DNA of 64,000 nt, from the NCBI GenBank assembly GCA_024734495.1, contig JALMQS010000428.1, forward strand, positions 53,971-117,970, in the 5' to 3' direction. A program made the position numbers and the translations under genes. The first letter of the stretch is position 1; the number at the start of each line of letters is the position of its first letter. Shown in pieces: positions 36,401-45,107 of the stretch. The notes beneath the pieces are model-generated. The model was not told the DNA's origin and made no database searches. It was given only the letters and a program-made list of their open reading frames with translations. The DNA is from Forficula auricularia. Lineage: Eukaryota > Arthropoda > Insecta > Dermaptera > Forficulidae.

Positions 36401-37599
36401 AAAAGAAAAAATTGTCGAATTGAATCAATCTGTAAGTTTAATTATTAGTTTTTGGTTAATTATTTTTTATATATTTATTAATTTAATTATTTATTATAGG
36501 TTGTTGAAGGAAAAAATACCAAAGATAAATTAGATAAAGAAAATCTTGATTTAAACCAAAGGGTAAGTTTATTTATTTATATATTATTGATTTATTATTT
36601 ATTTATTGAATTATTTATTTGTTTAGATAACTGAAGAAAAAAAGGAAAAAAGTATTTTAAAAGCCGAAAATGTGAAATTGAAACAATCTGTAAGTTTATT
36701 TTTATTTTTGGTGAATTATTTATTATATTATATATGTATTAATTTAATTATTTATTATAAGTCATTGAAGAAAAAAATGGCAAAACTATATTAAAAAAAA
36801 TAATAATCTCGTTTTAAACCATAGCGTAAATATATTTACTTATTGAATTATTTATTTGTTTAGATCACTGAAGAAAAAAACGAAAAAAGTAAATTAAAAG
36901 AAAAAATTGTGGAATTGAATCAATCTGTAAGTTTATTTATAAGTTTTTGCTTATTTATTTTTTATGTATTTTTTAATTTAATTATTTATTATAGGTCGTT
37001 GAAGGAAAAAATACCAAAGATAAATTAGATAAAGAAAATCTTGATTTAAACCAAAAGGTATGTTTGATAACAAAATAAATAAAACTTTTTTAATAACATG
37101 AAAATTTGTCAACATTTCGATGAATTTTGTATCGTAATTGAATTTATTTTATTTAATTTTAGATTCAAGTATTGGTTGGACTAATAGATCAAGATGGAAC
37201 TCTGAATATTTTCGATGCATTATTGAAAGGCTCCTTAGCCGGGGTAAAATATTGGTACGCCAAAGAGCCCTCCACTATTCATAGAATGGTTATGGAAAGT
37301 ATTATAATTTCACTTCACTGCATTGGGCATCTATCAATAGGCATTTAGACATTGTAGAGTTCTTGTTGTCCAAAGGAGTGAATATGGAGGCGGAGAGTTC
37401 TTTTTATAATACAACACCCTTAATGTTTGCCTCCAGGCATGGATATGTCCCTATAGTCCAAACATTACTGGACAAGGGGGCGAACGTCAACCATCAAGAT
37501 CATGGCAAATACACACCACTACATTGTCCAGTTTATCGTAATGAATTGCCACTAGTGAAATTATTTATTGAAAAGGGGGCGGATAGAAGTAAGAGATGA
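15377..37599 (+). CDS. Coiled-coil mini-exon / ankyrin gene, copy B (possibly decaying)
   Basis: This is a multi-exon gene model. The order is first exon 15377-15451, lead exons 20547-20621, 20689-20751 and 20825-20887, a tandem array of 63-nt phase-0 exons to 37057, and ankyrin exons 37163-37243 and 37285-37599. Every array exon is flanked by TTTAG or ATAG and GTAAGT. Each A, C or D exon encodes 21 residues with L at 11 and 18 and I/V at 1, i.e. three heptads, so the product would be a long parallel coiled coil capped by about three ankyrin repeats. No signal peptide or membrane segment is seen. Problems: B exons carry a stop, several A and C exons are 62 or 64 nt long in poly-A runs, and the ankyrin part needs a 41-nt intron to stay in frame. 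It may be a tolerant, exon-skipping gene or a dying one. I do not recognise the family. Confidence 0.5.
15452..16335. other. First intron, AT-rich part
   Basis: No exon seen. A block TTTAAATTTTTATTTAAATC near 15508 recurs at 18958, where it forms a small palindromic repeat. Confidence 0.5.
16336..17252 (-). mobile_element. Penelope-like element, different family, with ~110-bp inverted ends
   Basis: The arms 16336-16446 and 17135-17252 are reverse complements (TTTTTATTGTTAGG, AATAAACTGAATTTGCTTCC, GCGTTCTCAGCATCTC). Between them, on the minus strand from about 17134 to 16813, a frame reads VSCIDCNKIYIGTTGRPMEK, then RLCEHKRYVLKK, then QHARTEGHNFDF. This is a GIY-YIG nuclease with the family's EHK and A.H...GH.F features. 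The reverse transcriptase is missing. It sits in the first intron of the mini-exon gene. Confidence 0.8.
17253..18060. other. Intron sequence with a dispersed repeat
   Basis: No exon recognised. AGACAGTCTTATAACTCAAA (17722) and the ACAAGCTTTCAAGGGTATTT block recur inverted at about 19860-19975 and near 38640, and the first also at 650 and 37970. Confidence 0.5.
18061..18470 (+). pseudogene. Coding-like remnant split by hAT MITE, unidentified
   Basis: Excising the MITE at 18176-18443 and one target copy leaves a plus-strand frame. Its left part includes KKLKQAKIRKFELEFIQKDL, its right part NASEQCRK, and it is open for roughly 45 codons. The reading is clearly less AT-biased than the surroundings. 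I do not recognise the family, and no splice sites are obvious. It could be a gene fragment or part of an older transposon. Confidence 0.35.
18176..18443. mobile_element. hAT-type MITE, copy 2, with 8-bp target duplication
   Basis: The ends CAGGCGCGGATCCAG and CTGGATCCGCGCATG are flanked by CTCTGGAA at 18168-18175 and 18444-18451, which supports hAT. The interior matches 2196-2462 (TATATAAGATCTAC, GTGTCGCGATCGAATTGTCC). It has long G/C homopolymers and no coding. Confidence 0.85.
18480..19290. other. Intron sequence with small palindromic repeat
   Basis: Around 18948-19070 the block AAAGTTTAAATTTTTATTTA and its reverse complement flank a short centre. A related arm is at 18655-18715. No exon seen. 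Confidence 0.55.
19295..19740 (+). repeat. ~430-bp dispersed repeat, copy 1
   Basis: Runs from TTTTACTTTATCCAATGCGA to TTTTCTAAATATCTTGAAAA and matches 48062-48510 throughout, including GGTCTCGTCGAGAGGCC and the ATGGATGGATG microsatellite. It is probably non-autonomous and the class is unclear. Confidence 0.8.
20060..20237. other. Balanced-composition patch, unidentified
   Basis: Both strands are open here. The plus frame includes LFIPCDGIGQVLESRVILG and the minus frame SPRITRDSRTWPIPSQGI. Neither resembles a family I know. It is probably a transposon fragment. Confidence 0.25.
20238..20373 (+). repeat. 68-bp tandem duplication (two copies)
   Basis: CTTCCTCTGGCCATATTTTA followed by GGGATATCGATAAGAACC is repeated with a period of 68 and a few substitutions. 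It lies just upstream of the lead exons. Confidence 0.85.
20547..20621 (+). CDS. Lead exon, 25 codons
   Basis: Acceptor TTTATTTAG, donor GTAAGTATA, phase 0 at both sides. Encodes MKEENKLLRNEIKSLIDKF then KYVKEI, an amphipathic coiled-coil-like segment. It could be an alternative start, since ATG immediately follows the acceptor. Confidence 0.65.
20689..20751 (+). CDS. Lead mini-exon, 21 codons
   Basis: Acceptor TTTGTTTAG, donor GTAAGTTTA, 63 nt, phase 0. Encodes LIEHTNKMIINKERF and LELHQS. It is a divergent relative of the C/A-type modules and is not part of the homogenised array. Confidence 0.7.
20825..20887 (+). CDS. Intact B-type mini-exon
   Basis: Acceptor TATAG, donor AGC|GTAAAT, 63 nt, open throughout: LSEEKNGKTILENK then NLVLNKS. 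This is the only B exon free of the shifted acceptor and stop, so it shows the ancestral form of the module. Confidence 0.7.
20956..21019 (+). CDS. A-type mini-exon, 64 nt (frameshifted)
   Basis: It matches the A module (ataactgaagaaa... to aaattgaaacaatct) but has one extra G in the AAAAAAGG run. Inclusion would therefore shift the frame. Skipping it would restore phase. Confidence 0.65.
21061..22714. mobile_element. 1.65-kb inverted-repeat element in the array
   Basis: The ends GATGAAGGAGGAGGTATCAG and CTGATACCTCCTCCTTCATC are the tips of ~250-300-bp imperfect inverted arms, each flanked by TA (possible TA duplication). The arms contain CTGAAGATGGCC...GGCCGAAACGTC. The centre (~21330-22420) holds a GC-rich patch (GTGCCTTCGGCAC near 21343) and AT-rich DNA with no clear frame. 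It lies in an intron of the array. The class is unclear: a TA-target DNA element, or something derived from Penelope ends. Confidence 0.75.
22782..22844 (+). CDS. A-type mini-exon, in frame (divergent)
   Basis: 63 nt in phase 0, acceptor TTTGTTTAG, donor GTAAGTTTA. It reads ITEKNKRISILKAEN and VKLKQS. It differs from the homogenised A modules, as expected at an array edge. Confidence 0.7.
22916..22978 (+). CDS. D-type mini-exon, first copy
   Basis: 63 nt, TATAG acceptor, GTAAGT donor. It reads VVEGKNTKDKLDKEN then LVLNQR. It starts GTC where the array copies start GTT, and it has GTT for GAT at residue 17. The last D exon (36995-37057) also starts GTC, so both array edges keep an older form. 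Confidence 0.75.
27151..28770 (-). mobile_element. CR1/Jockey-like LINE, 5'-truncated, in array intron
   Basis: Minus-strand insertion with its (AAATA)n and poly-A tail at 27151-27200. It interrupts the intron before a B exon; the array stops at 27150 and resumes at about 28775. The flanks share TTAATTTAATTATTTATT-like DNA, so the exact target duplication is blurred. Truncation falls inside the RT domain. It is absent from the matching array block near 35265. Confidence 0.85.
27612..28768 (-). pseudogene. LINE reverse transcriptase, truncated at N-terminus
   Basis: An open frame without stops covers the RT core. It has VFFDFAKAFDKVSH (palm, first catalytic Asp), GVIQGSVLGPLLFLIYVND, the catalytic FADD box, then MELNHSKSNLVRFS, FYKYLGIHI, YVRPNLEYCSVVW and QRRAARFVFGKF of the thumb and C-terminal region. 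The frame continues upstream of the TTG/ATG-like start to about 28768 (SFIQELQEALDKSQ), so the start is an artefact of truncation. Endonuclease and fingers are absent. The intact frame suggests a fairly recent insertion. Confidence 0.9.
37163..37243 (+). CDS. Penultimate exon of mini-exon gene
   Basis: Acceptor TTTAATTTTAG, 81 nt, phase 0, preceded by a 105-nt intron after the last D exon. It reads IQVLVGLIDQDGTLNIFDA then LLKGSLAG. It leads into the ankyrin region. The proposed donor is GGG|GTAAAATAT at 37244. If that donor is not used, the frame runs on (VKYWYAKEPSTIH) to a stop before the ankyrin repeats. Confidence 0.6.
37285..37599 (+). CDS. Ankyrin-repeat terminal exon
   Basis: Three ankyrin repeats: NGYGKYYNFTSLHWASINRH, then NTTPLMFASRHGYVPIVQTL, then KYTPLHCPVYRNELPLVKL, ending EKGADRSKR at a TGA. 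Compared with copy A, a small deletion after DRS removes the ancestral tail (LIDDENKTPLDD to DYLSSL, still visible to 37675), so the product is about 25 residues short. The third repeat has CPVY where WA is usual. Ankyrin repeats mediate protein binding; the partner is unknown. Confidence 0.65.
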   Translation, partial: NGYGKYYNFTSLHWASINRHLDIVEFLLSKGVNMEAESSFYNTTPLMFASRHGYVPIVQTLLDKGANVNHQDHGKYTPLHCPVYRNELPLVKLFIEKGADRSKR

Positions 37600-37675
37600 A
37601 GAGAATAAAACTCCATTAGATGATGCTAGAGCGTTTGGAAGGAAATGTATTGAGGATTATTTGTCGTCCCTTTAA

Positions 37676-38260
37676 CATCCTGACAAATGACCCTCCTAAT
37701 TTAATTAACTAAATAATTAAATTAATTTATCAAAATGACACACACACACACACACACACTGTCAATATATATTTTAAAATTAAATAAATATTTTTCTCAA
37801 CGTTTCGACTTTTAATTCCAAATTAATCTTCATGCTATGATATAGATCCAATATAGTGCTAATTAAATTAACAATTCAATAAAAGCGAAACATCGTGTAA
37901 ATTATTAATATAATTTTGGATTAATAATCACAATCCCCACGGTTGAGTTTCTTATTTTCATTTGAGACAGTTTTATAACTCAAAAACAGTGCATTCTATT
38001 GAAATAAGCTGACGTGTTCTGATGTGGCCATTCACTTGACTTTACCATAAAACCTGGCCCCTCACTTATATTTAATATTTAATGAAAATATTTATATTCA
38101 TGTAGGGGGATTAGTTTTTGCATTTTTAGACTCCTGGGCTCCCATTGATTATGTATACAAAATATGGTTGAGTTTGGTACAAGAGCCTAGATTTTCATTT
38201 TTTGAGCCCCCCCCTCCCCCTTAATTTTGGGTCAATATGCACCAAAATCTAATCAGGTCT
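37676..38260 (+). repeat. Duplicated 3' flank of ankyrin gene, copy B
   Basis: Matches 372-1060 in order: CA microsatellite (37738-37760), AACGTTTCGACTTTTAATTC, GACAGTTTTATAACTCAAAA, then one unit of the C/G-run repeat. Confidence 0.8.
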
Positions 38261-38720
38261 TAATCTCAATGGACCAAAACTACTTGGTATTGGTATTGAA
38301 ATTTGGTTTCGATATTCAAACTAGTTTTTGAGCTAGCTCGTCCACAAAAATTTGCTAACGCACAGACTAACTGACAACCAGACAGACAAACTAACAGACA
38401 TTTTGACCAAACAATTATTATTTCAAAAATGTAATTTTTTCGATGTTCACTTATTAGAGCTTTTTGGTAGAGCGAAATGCCATGGTTTTGCTCAATTTTT
38501 TTAATCAAAATAGTTTAGCCGTTTTTGAGATATTCGAAAAAAAAGAAAAAAAAAACACTTTTTTCATGCACGATTACAATAGTTGACCATACCCTGTAGG
38601 TTAAAGTAAAAAAGTTCAAGGGGGAAACTTAACTACCCTATTGTTTGTCGACTTAGAACAAACTTTCAAGGGTATTTCAAGGTCAAGTTATGTTTTTTAA
38701 ATGGAAACCTATATTTTTCT
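38260..38720. repeat. Dispersed repeat shared with 9225-9420 and 41390-41730
   Basis: Contains TTTGAGCTAGCTCGTCCACA and GAGCGAAATGCCATGGTTT blocks. It is inverted relative to the 9.3-kb copy and parallel to the 41.5-kb copy. No coding. Confidence 0.65.
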
Positions 38721-39370
38721 TTACAATTTCTAAATTAAAAAAAAAAAAATTCTCTCCTCTTAAGGTAGTTGTTTCACGATAATAGGGTTAGGAGGGTTTT
38801 GTGTTGGATATTCAATCTGTCACGATCTCATCTTTGGCTAAGTTGTTTTTGATGGGTTTTTTGTTAATTGAAATAATTATTCACAGGTGATTGTCTCGAT
38901 AAAAATGTATAATTACATTTTTATTCGATTTCCTTTGAATTATTAATTGGTTTTTTAGTTTTAAATTCCACTAATAGATCATTACAAATATTATTATATA
39001 TATATTAAAAGTTAGACAATTTAATTGATTGAATCGGGGAATGGAGAAATGATGGAATTGAAATAATTATCGGAAAAGAGTTTTTTTATTTAATTAGTTT
39101 TTTCCTCTTATTAAAAACAGGACTAAAAAGATGATCAAGGACACTCGATGGTGGAGAAGTAATCTCCGGAGTCGAAGCTCAAAAACAATGTATGCATAAA
39201 TTCATGTAAAATAATTGGTTTAATAAAATTTATAAAAAAAAAAAAAAAATTAAATTGTTTAAAAATCTTTAAAAAAGTTTTAAATTCCACAAATATTAAA
39301 TTTTAGAATTTGACAATTTAATTAATTATAAAACTCGACAAATTGTTATTTGATTAAAAAAAAAAAATTA
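38720..39370. other. AT-rich spacer
   Basis: I see no gene or strong repeat. There is a poly-A tract near 39235. Confidence 0.5.
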
Positions 39371-39375
39371 TACGG

Positions 39376-39985
39376 TATGTATATATATAAAATTAAGGTT
39401 TTGTCTGTACATTGCTCCAAATCACGCCAAATTTTGGTTGCATACGTTTCAAGCAAAGTTATGAACGAAAATACTCTCAACAAAATTCCTGTCTGTATGT
39501 CTGTCTGTCTGTTTCAGTGGTTTCCGGGAAAAGTTGCTCACGATTCACGTCAAAACGACTGAAGGAATTATTATGAAATTTCATATTTGTATCAGATGTC
39601 TTCTAATTTACGTTTTTAGCTATATAACGTTTTGATATTTTGACTCCAAAACGAGGTTGGGGGGGGGGGGGGGATTACACGAATGAAAATTATCAAATAA
39701 CTCCTAAACTATTAACTCTACGGCAAATTTTACAATGAGCAAAGTTGTAGGGAATAAGATTTCTGACAACTTTTTTTTTAAAAATTCTCCCCCCCTCCAA
39801 AAACCTCTCAAAAAAGGGAGGAGAGTCAAAATATGAAAATTCTTGCTCTTTGATCAAACTCAACCAAATTTTGTATACATATACATATTCGGTTAGGGGG
39901 TACAGGTGGGGTGCACTATATATATATAGCTTTTAACTTTAAGCAAAAAATTTCCGAGCATCGCTCGGTGGCCAGGCACTTAATA
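39376..39985 (+). mobile_element. Helitron-like element, degenerate copy
   Basis: Begins TATATATATAAAATTAAGGT and shares GTTTTGTCTGTACATTG, the GTCTGTCTG run and GTTGCTCACGATTCACG with 6563-8382. It ends near a CCGAGCATCGCTCGG hairpin (39952-39966) without a clear CTAG. The same end occurs at ~2900. Confidence 0.6.
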
Positions 39986-40272
39986 ATTAAAAGATCTATA
40001 TTTTAATATATGCAGAGTGGGTCATTAAAAGAGCAAATTAAACGGGTTGACATTCATTATATGAGAGTATCAGAATCTTTGAATTTTTATATCTAATAAT
40101 TATGTTATTTCTGGTTATAATGAAAGTTATTTTAAATAAGCATGTTTTTATTCTGATATTCTGGAATTCTTCATTAAATACCCGTTTTCCTGTTACTACT
40201 CCTATTTCCCTGACCCACTGGAAATTCTTAACATTTAATAAAAATAATAATTTTTATAAAAAAAAAATAAAA

Positions 40273-40410
40273 CCGACTTCAAAAAAATTAAATGCAACAA
40301 ATAAAATAATAAGAATTCAAAAATCAAATATAATTCACTAAAAGGTATAAAATAATTATCTGATTTAGTTACATATAAACGATGAAATTGTTATATGAAA
40401 TTACTTTTTG
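40273..40410. repeat. CCGACTTC foldback, copy e (truncated)
   Basis: Only the left arm (CCGACTTCAAAAAAATTAAA to ACTTTTTGGAGTC) is present. It is colinear with copy a at 3233, so the insertion predates the duplication. Confidence 0.75.
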
Positions 40411-40423
40411 GAGTCAAATCAAA

Positions 40424-40700
40424 AAGACTAAATTCTTGTTGATTTTAAGTCTATTCTTCCACGTTTTCACTACAGGTTGCCATTAATAGTCAAAACATCA
40501 AAAATGGAATGCAATAAGGTTATTTCTCTAGTAATAGATAAGAATCGATCGTTATTTTTTATTTTAATCCGATTCCTTCATGTCTTCAGCAATGGTTACC
40601 AATAAAACCCAAATATCCTAAATTCAATGTAGAATTGTTGTTTCTCAAGTATTAAATGAGAATCGATCATTATTTTTGAATTAAAGTCAACATGAACTGC
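40424..40700 (+). repeat. 118-bp repeat family, two or more units
   Basis: Units carry AGTCAAAACATCAAAAATGG, ATAGATAAGAATCGATCG and GTCTTCAGCAATGGTTACC. This is the reverse orientation of the 48.8-49.5 kb array. Confidence 0.7.
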
Positions 40701-40879
40701 AAATTGCAAGTGATATGTATCTGATTAATAATAAAGGAATAAACATATTATTATTTCAAATGAATTTGGATAAAGTTTAGCAACGATCCGTTGCAGTTTA
40801 TTTAAGCATGTAGATATGTACCATATTTATATGTACGAGATACCATTTTCAAGTCTAAAATTTACGAAAAGTAAAATTA

Positions 40880-41390
40880 GAAGCTCGCTAAGAGAGCTGA
40901 CGTGTTCTGATGTGGCCATCCACTTGACTTTAGCATACAACCTGGCACCTCTTATATTTAATATTTAATAAAATTGTTTATATTCATGTAGGGGGGGTGG
41001 TAAGTTTTTGAACTTTTAGACTCCTGGGAGCCCTCTGATTATGTATACAAAATTTGGTTGAGTTTGGTACAAGAGCCTAGATTTTCATTTTTTGGCCATA
41101 CACCCCCCCCCCCATTTTTGGCGGTTATTTTTTTCCATTTTGAGACTTCTGGTCCAATGATTATGTATACAAAATTTGGTTGAGTTTGGTACAAGAGCCT
41201 AGATTTTCATTTTTTGACCATACACCCCCCACCCATTTTGGGCGGTTAGTTTTTGCATTTTTAGACTTCTGGGGGTCCACTGATTATGTATACAAAATTT
41301 GGTTGAGTTTGCTCAAATGGCCTATATTTTTAATTTTTAACGCCCCTCCACCCCCATCGTCGATATGCACCAAAATCTAATCAGCTCTTA
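40880..41390 (-). repeat. Three units of the C/G-run repeat
   Basis: Reverse-orientation units with ACAAAATTTGGTTGAGTTTG and CCCCCC runs. AGCTGACGTGTTCTGATGTG at the left is the inverted counterpart of ~10145. Confidence 0.75.
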
Positions 41391-42164
41391 ATCTCAATAG
41401 ACCAAAACTACGTATGAAATTTGTTTTCGATATTCAAAGATTCAAACTAGTTTTAGAGCTAGCCCGTCCACAAAAATTTGATAACGCACAGACTAACGGA
41501 CAACCAGACAAACTAACTAACAGACATTTTGACAAAACAATTATTATCTCGAAAAATGAAATTTTTACGAAGTTCACTTATTAGAGCTTTTTGGTAGAGC
41601 GAAATGCCATGGTTTCGCTCAATTTTTTTAATCAAAATAGTTTCAGTCGTTTTTGAGATATTTCGAAAAAAAGAAGGAAAAAAATACTTTTTTCTTGCAC
41701 GATTACAATACTTGACCATACCCTGTATGGTAAAGTAAAAAATAATAAAGTTCTTATTTCTACATTATTAACTATCATTTTTGAATAACAAATATCAATA
41801 GAATTATAATATTTTATCCGCGGTTCGAGACAATTTTTTTTCTTCAAATGTGGCCCGTGTAAGTCAGAAGGTTGGACAACCCTGTTCTAGACAATGGGTA
41901 AAGGAATCAGATGGATTCGGGGCTGAACGGAAGTAGATAAAGGACTGGACTATTTGAGATTATGACTCGGACCTCCACTTCGCCCCTCCCTCACACCTGC
42001 CCTTTTCTTTTGCTTGTTTGTTCCATTTTTTTCTCTATTTTATCTTTATTTGTCTTCACACTTGGCTATAAAGTATTTGTCAAAGTTTAGGTGGAATTGT
42101 ACTTTTTGTTTTGTTTTTTCATTTATTTTCAACAACCTCCCGAACGGCTACCTTTAAGAATATA

Positions 42165-42490
42165 GTAATAATATAGTAACTTCAATTAAAACGCATGTTT
42201 TTCATTTTACTTGTCCATCTACATATATTCATTTATTTCACATTTTTACTTGAAATTATTTTCCTAAAACTTGGCTTTTACGGATTATTATTATTGTTTG
42301 TAGGACCTCCACCTCTCCCTTTTAGCTCATTCATCCTCTCTCATGATATGGTAACTAGTAATTCGTGACATACATAACAATTCGTAAAAGCCAAGTTTTA
42401 GGAAAATAATTTTAACTAAAAATGTGAAATAAATGAATATAGATGGACAAGTAAAATGAAAAACATGCGTTTTATTGAAGTTACTATATT
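42165..42490. repeat. Palindromic foldback, ~135-bp arms
   Basis: ATAGTAACTTCAATTAAAAC through AACTTGGCTTTTACG is repeated as its reverse complement ending GTTTTATTGAAGTTACTAT. A spacer of about 75 bases lies between. AACTTGGC and TTTTGTTGAGATTTC blocks link it to 51666-52130. Confidence 0.8.
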
Positions 42491-42629
42491 CTCGACTCAT
42501 TTATTAAATTGGTGATATTGAACTTGGCAACACATTAGATCTCACTATTTTTTTTGGCAAACTGTGTTTATTAATCGAACTTGGCCTTTTTTACACAAGG
42601 GATTTTGTTGAGATTTCACTTTCTTTTTA

Positions 42630-43322
42630 ACCGACTTCAAAAAAGGAGGAGATTCTCTATTCGACTGAATTTTTTTTTTTGTGTCTATGTTACCTCATAT
42701 CTCCGCCAATTGTGAACCGATTTTGAAAAAAAAAATTGCACGGGTTCAGTCTAGCTTCCGATTGGTCCCGTTTTTTTTTATTGGTATTAGGCCTTTTTTT
42801 TAGGTTTGTTCAGGCCCAACTTCTTCGTTTATGAACCGATTTCGATGATTCTTTTTTTATTGGAAAGAGGGTATCTTAGGAATGGTGCCATACTAATTTG
42901 GTCAAGTTCTGAAGATATGATCACTATTAATAATCAATCACTAAAAAGAGAAAAAATAAAACCGACTTCAAAAAATTAAATGCAACAAATTAAATGCACT
43001 AAAAGGTATAAAATAATTATTATCTTATTTAGTTACAAGTAAACGACGAAATATTAACATGAAATTACTTTTTGAAGTCGGTGCCAAACAAACTATACCT
43101 ATAAGCGAGCCTATCCGCCAAACGTACTAAGTAAGATCTGTCGAGTACGATTCATAAAAGGTATATGTTTGGCACCGACTTGAAAAAGTAATTTCATGTT
43201 AATATTTCGTCGTTTAGTTGTAACTAAATAAGATAATTATTTTATACCTTTTAGTGGATTTTATTTGTTGCATTTAATTTTTTGAAGTCGGTTTTATTTT
43301 TTTCTTAAAAATTATTTTTTTG
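42630..43322 (+). mobile_element. AACCGACTTC composite foldback element, third copy
   Basis: Left module 42630-42961 joins foldback 42962-43292. It ends in TTTTTTTCTTAAAAATTATT. It has the same architecture as 4757-5529. Confidence 0.85.
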
Positions 43323-43339
43323 TACGTTTGGATGGGAAT

Positions 43340-44830
43340 TTAACCTGTAAGATTCACGCATTTATTTTAAAGGCTCATGAAGATATTTTTCGATTTCTCA
43401 CTTTATTAGTGATTCAAGTTATTACACTATGTCAAATTTTAGCATTCTTGCGTCGTTAAAGTTTCACTATTAGTTAATTTAGCTCATAAGTTTCACTACT
43501 TCATTTTAGATGCTGAAGAAGGGAAAGTTTCAGTTTTTTGATTTCACCCTTTATTAATGCCTCGAAATCTACTAACATTGCAAATTTTAGCATTTTATTG
43601 CTGTTGAATTTTTTCTTGATCAGAATTTATATTATAAACTTCACTTTTTCATTTAAGATGCTGAGGAAAGAAACGTTTTGTTTTGTGATTTTCTTCATTA
43701 TCAAGAAAAGCTCTACCAGTATATCAAATTTCATCAATCTAGAGTCATTATATGTTAATTTAGCCTATAAATTTCACCTCTTCATTTTATGTTCTGAGGA
43801 AGGGAAAGTTTCGGTTTTTCGATTTCACCTATTATTAACGCCAAAACTCTACCACCATCTCGAAAATAATGAGAATTTACCGCACAAAATTTATCCCCTT
43901 TAATTTATGTCCTGAAGAAGGGAAAGTTTCGGTTTTTCGATTTCACCCTTTATTAATGCTCCAAAATCTAACAACATCCCGAAAATGATGATAATTTATC
44001 GCACAAAATGTATCTCCTTCAATTTATGTCCTGAAGAAGGGAAAGTTTCGGTTTTCCGATTTCACCCTTTATTAATGCTCCAAACTCTAACCCATCCCGA
44101 AAATGATGATAATTTATCGCACAAATTTCAGATCTTCATTTTATGTCCTGAAAAAGGAAAAGTTTCGGTTTTGCGATTTCACTCTTTATTAATTTAGCAA
44201 ATTCTACTAATATGCCAAGTTTTAGCATTCTAGGATCATTATACATATTTTCACTGAATGTTAATTTATTCTATAAATTTCACCCCTTCATTTCGGGCCC
44301 CGAAGAAGTGAAAGTTTCGGAGTTTCAAGTTCCTCTTTAATTAATGTGCCAACCTTTAACAGTATGCCAAATTTCAGCATTCTAGATTCATTCAATTTTT
44401 AGTATATGTTAATAAAGTCTACATATAACTTTAACCCCTTCATTTTAGGTCCTGAAGAAGGGAAACTTTCGTATTTTAGATTTTCCCATTAATTGTACCC
44501 CAAACTCTTTCAAAATGCCAAGTTTTAACATTCTAGGATCAATATATTTTCACTGTATGTTAATTTAGCCTATTTATTTCAGCCCTTCATTTCGGGCCCC
44601 GAAGAAGTGGATGTTTCGGTGTTTCAAGTTCCTCTTTTATTAATGTGCCAAATTTTCGCATTATAGGTTCATTGTGTTTTCACTATATGTTAATTTAGCC
44701 TATAACTTTCACCCCTTCATTTTAGGCCCTGAAGAAGTGAAAGTTTCTATTTTTTGATTTTTCCCATTTTTTGTACCCCAAACTCTACCAGCATGCCAAA
44801 TTTCAGCATTCTAGGATCAGCGGAAGTAGT
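43340..44830 (+). repeat. Degenerate ~130-210-bp tandem repeat
   Basis: Units share CCTGAAGAAGGGAAAGTTTC, GGTTTTTCGATTTCACCC, a TTAATGCTCCAAA-like block and TTTCAGCATTCTAGGATCA-like ends. Roughly eight to ten units can be followed. Long open frames here are repeat by-products. A related single unit sits near 52240-52330. Confidence 0.75.
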
Positions 44831-45107
44831 CTAGAATTTTTATGAGTGAGTGACGAAAAAGCCTATATTTGGCTTCTTGTAACTTGAAGGGTATAATAAG
44901 CTGTAGAAATATGAAATTTTGTAATTTAGTTAAGCTTATGGACCAATATTGTGGAAAAAAAAATTCAGCCATGTAGAGCTTTCCAGTACGAAGTTACAGA
45001 GGCGTCAAAATGGCCTGAGTTGTTTCCTGTAAAGGGTAGTCTGGCAGTGCACACACCCCCGTTCGAATCGAATTTAGCTGGGGCACTACCGTGGTAATCT
45101 TTAATAC

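Larger units (their letters stand above)
20547..37057 (+). repeat. ~499-bp tandem array of four-mini-exon units
   Basis: Units repeat in the order A, B, C, D with introns of about 68-72 nt. D exons start at 22916, 23405, 23902, 24397, 24895, 25394, 25892, 26391, 26890, 29027, 29522, 30021, 30519, 31016, 31515, 32014, 32514, 33011, 33510, 34009, 34508, 35007, 35506, 36001, 36500 and 36995 (26 copies). Spacing is mostly 497-500. A begins ITEEKKEK and ends ENVKLKQS. C begins ITEEKNEK and ends KIVELNQS. D begins VVEGKNTKDK and ends NLDLNQR. D is in frame in every copy. C is 62 or 64 nt at 26259, 30389, 32383, 32880, 33380 and 34378. A is off-frame at 20956, 23039, 32646 and 33145. Two insertions interrupt the array at 21061-22714 and 27151-~28770. 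Confidence 0.9.

Noticed and set aside
20547..37057. CRISPR-like array (regular repeats with spacers)
   Set aside because: Repeats and spacers are both conserved, the period is ~499, the sequence is eukaryotic with splice sites, and no cas genes exist.
20547..37057. Plain non-coding satellite
   Set aside because: Each unit keeps acceptor, 63-nt frame and donor for A, C and D, and the array connects to intact lead exons and ankyrin exons in matching phase.
43538..44197. Frames with EEGKVSVFRFHLLL repeats
   Set aside because: They are by-products of the degenerate tandem repeat with unequal unit lengths and stops in between.
45060..45075. GTTCGAATCGAATT as a tRNA B box
   Set aside because: No A box or cloverleaf can be built around it; it lies at the Tc1 boundary.
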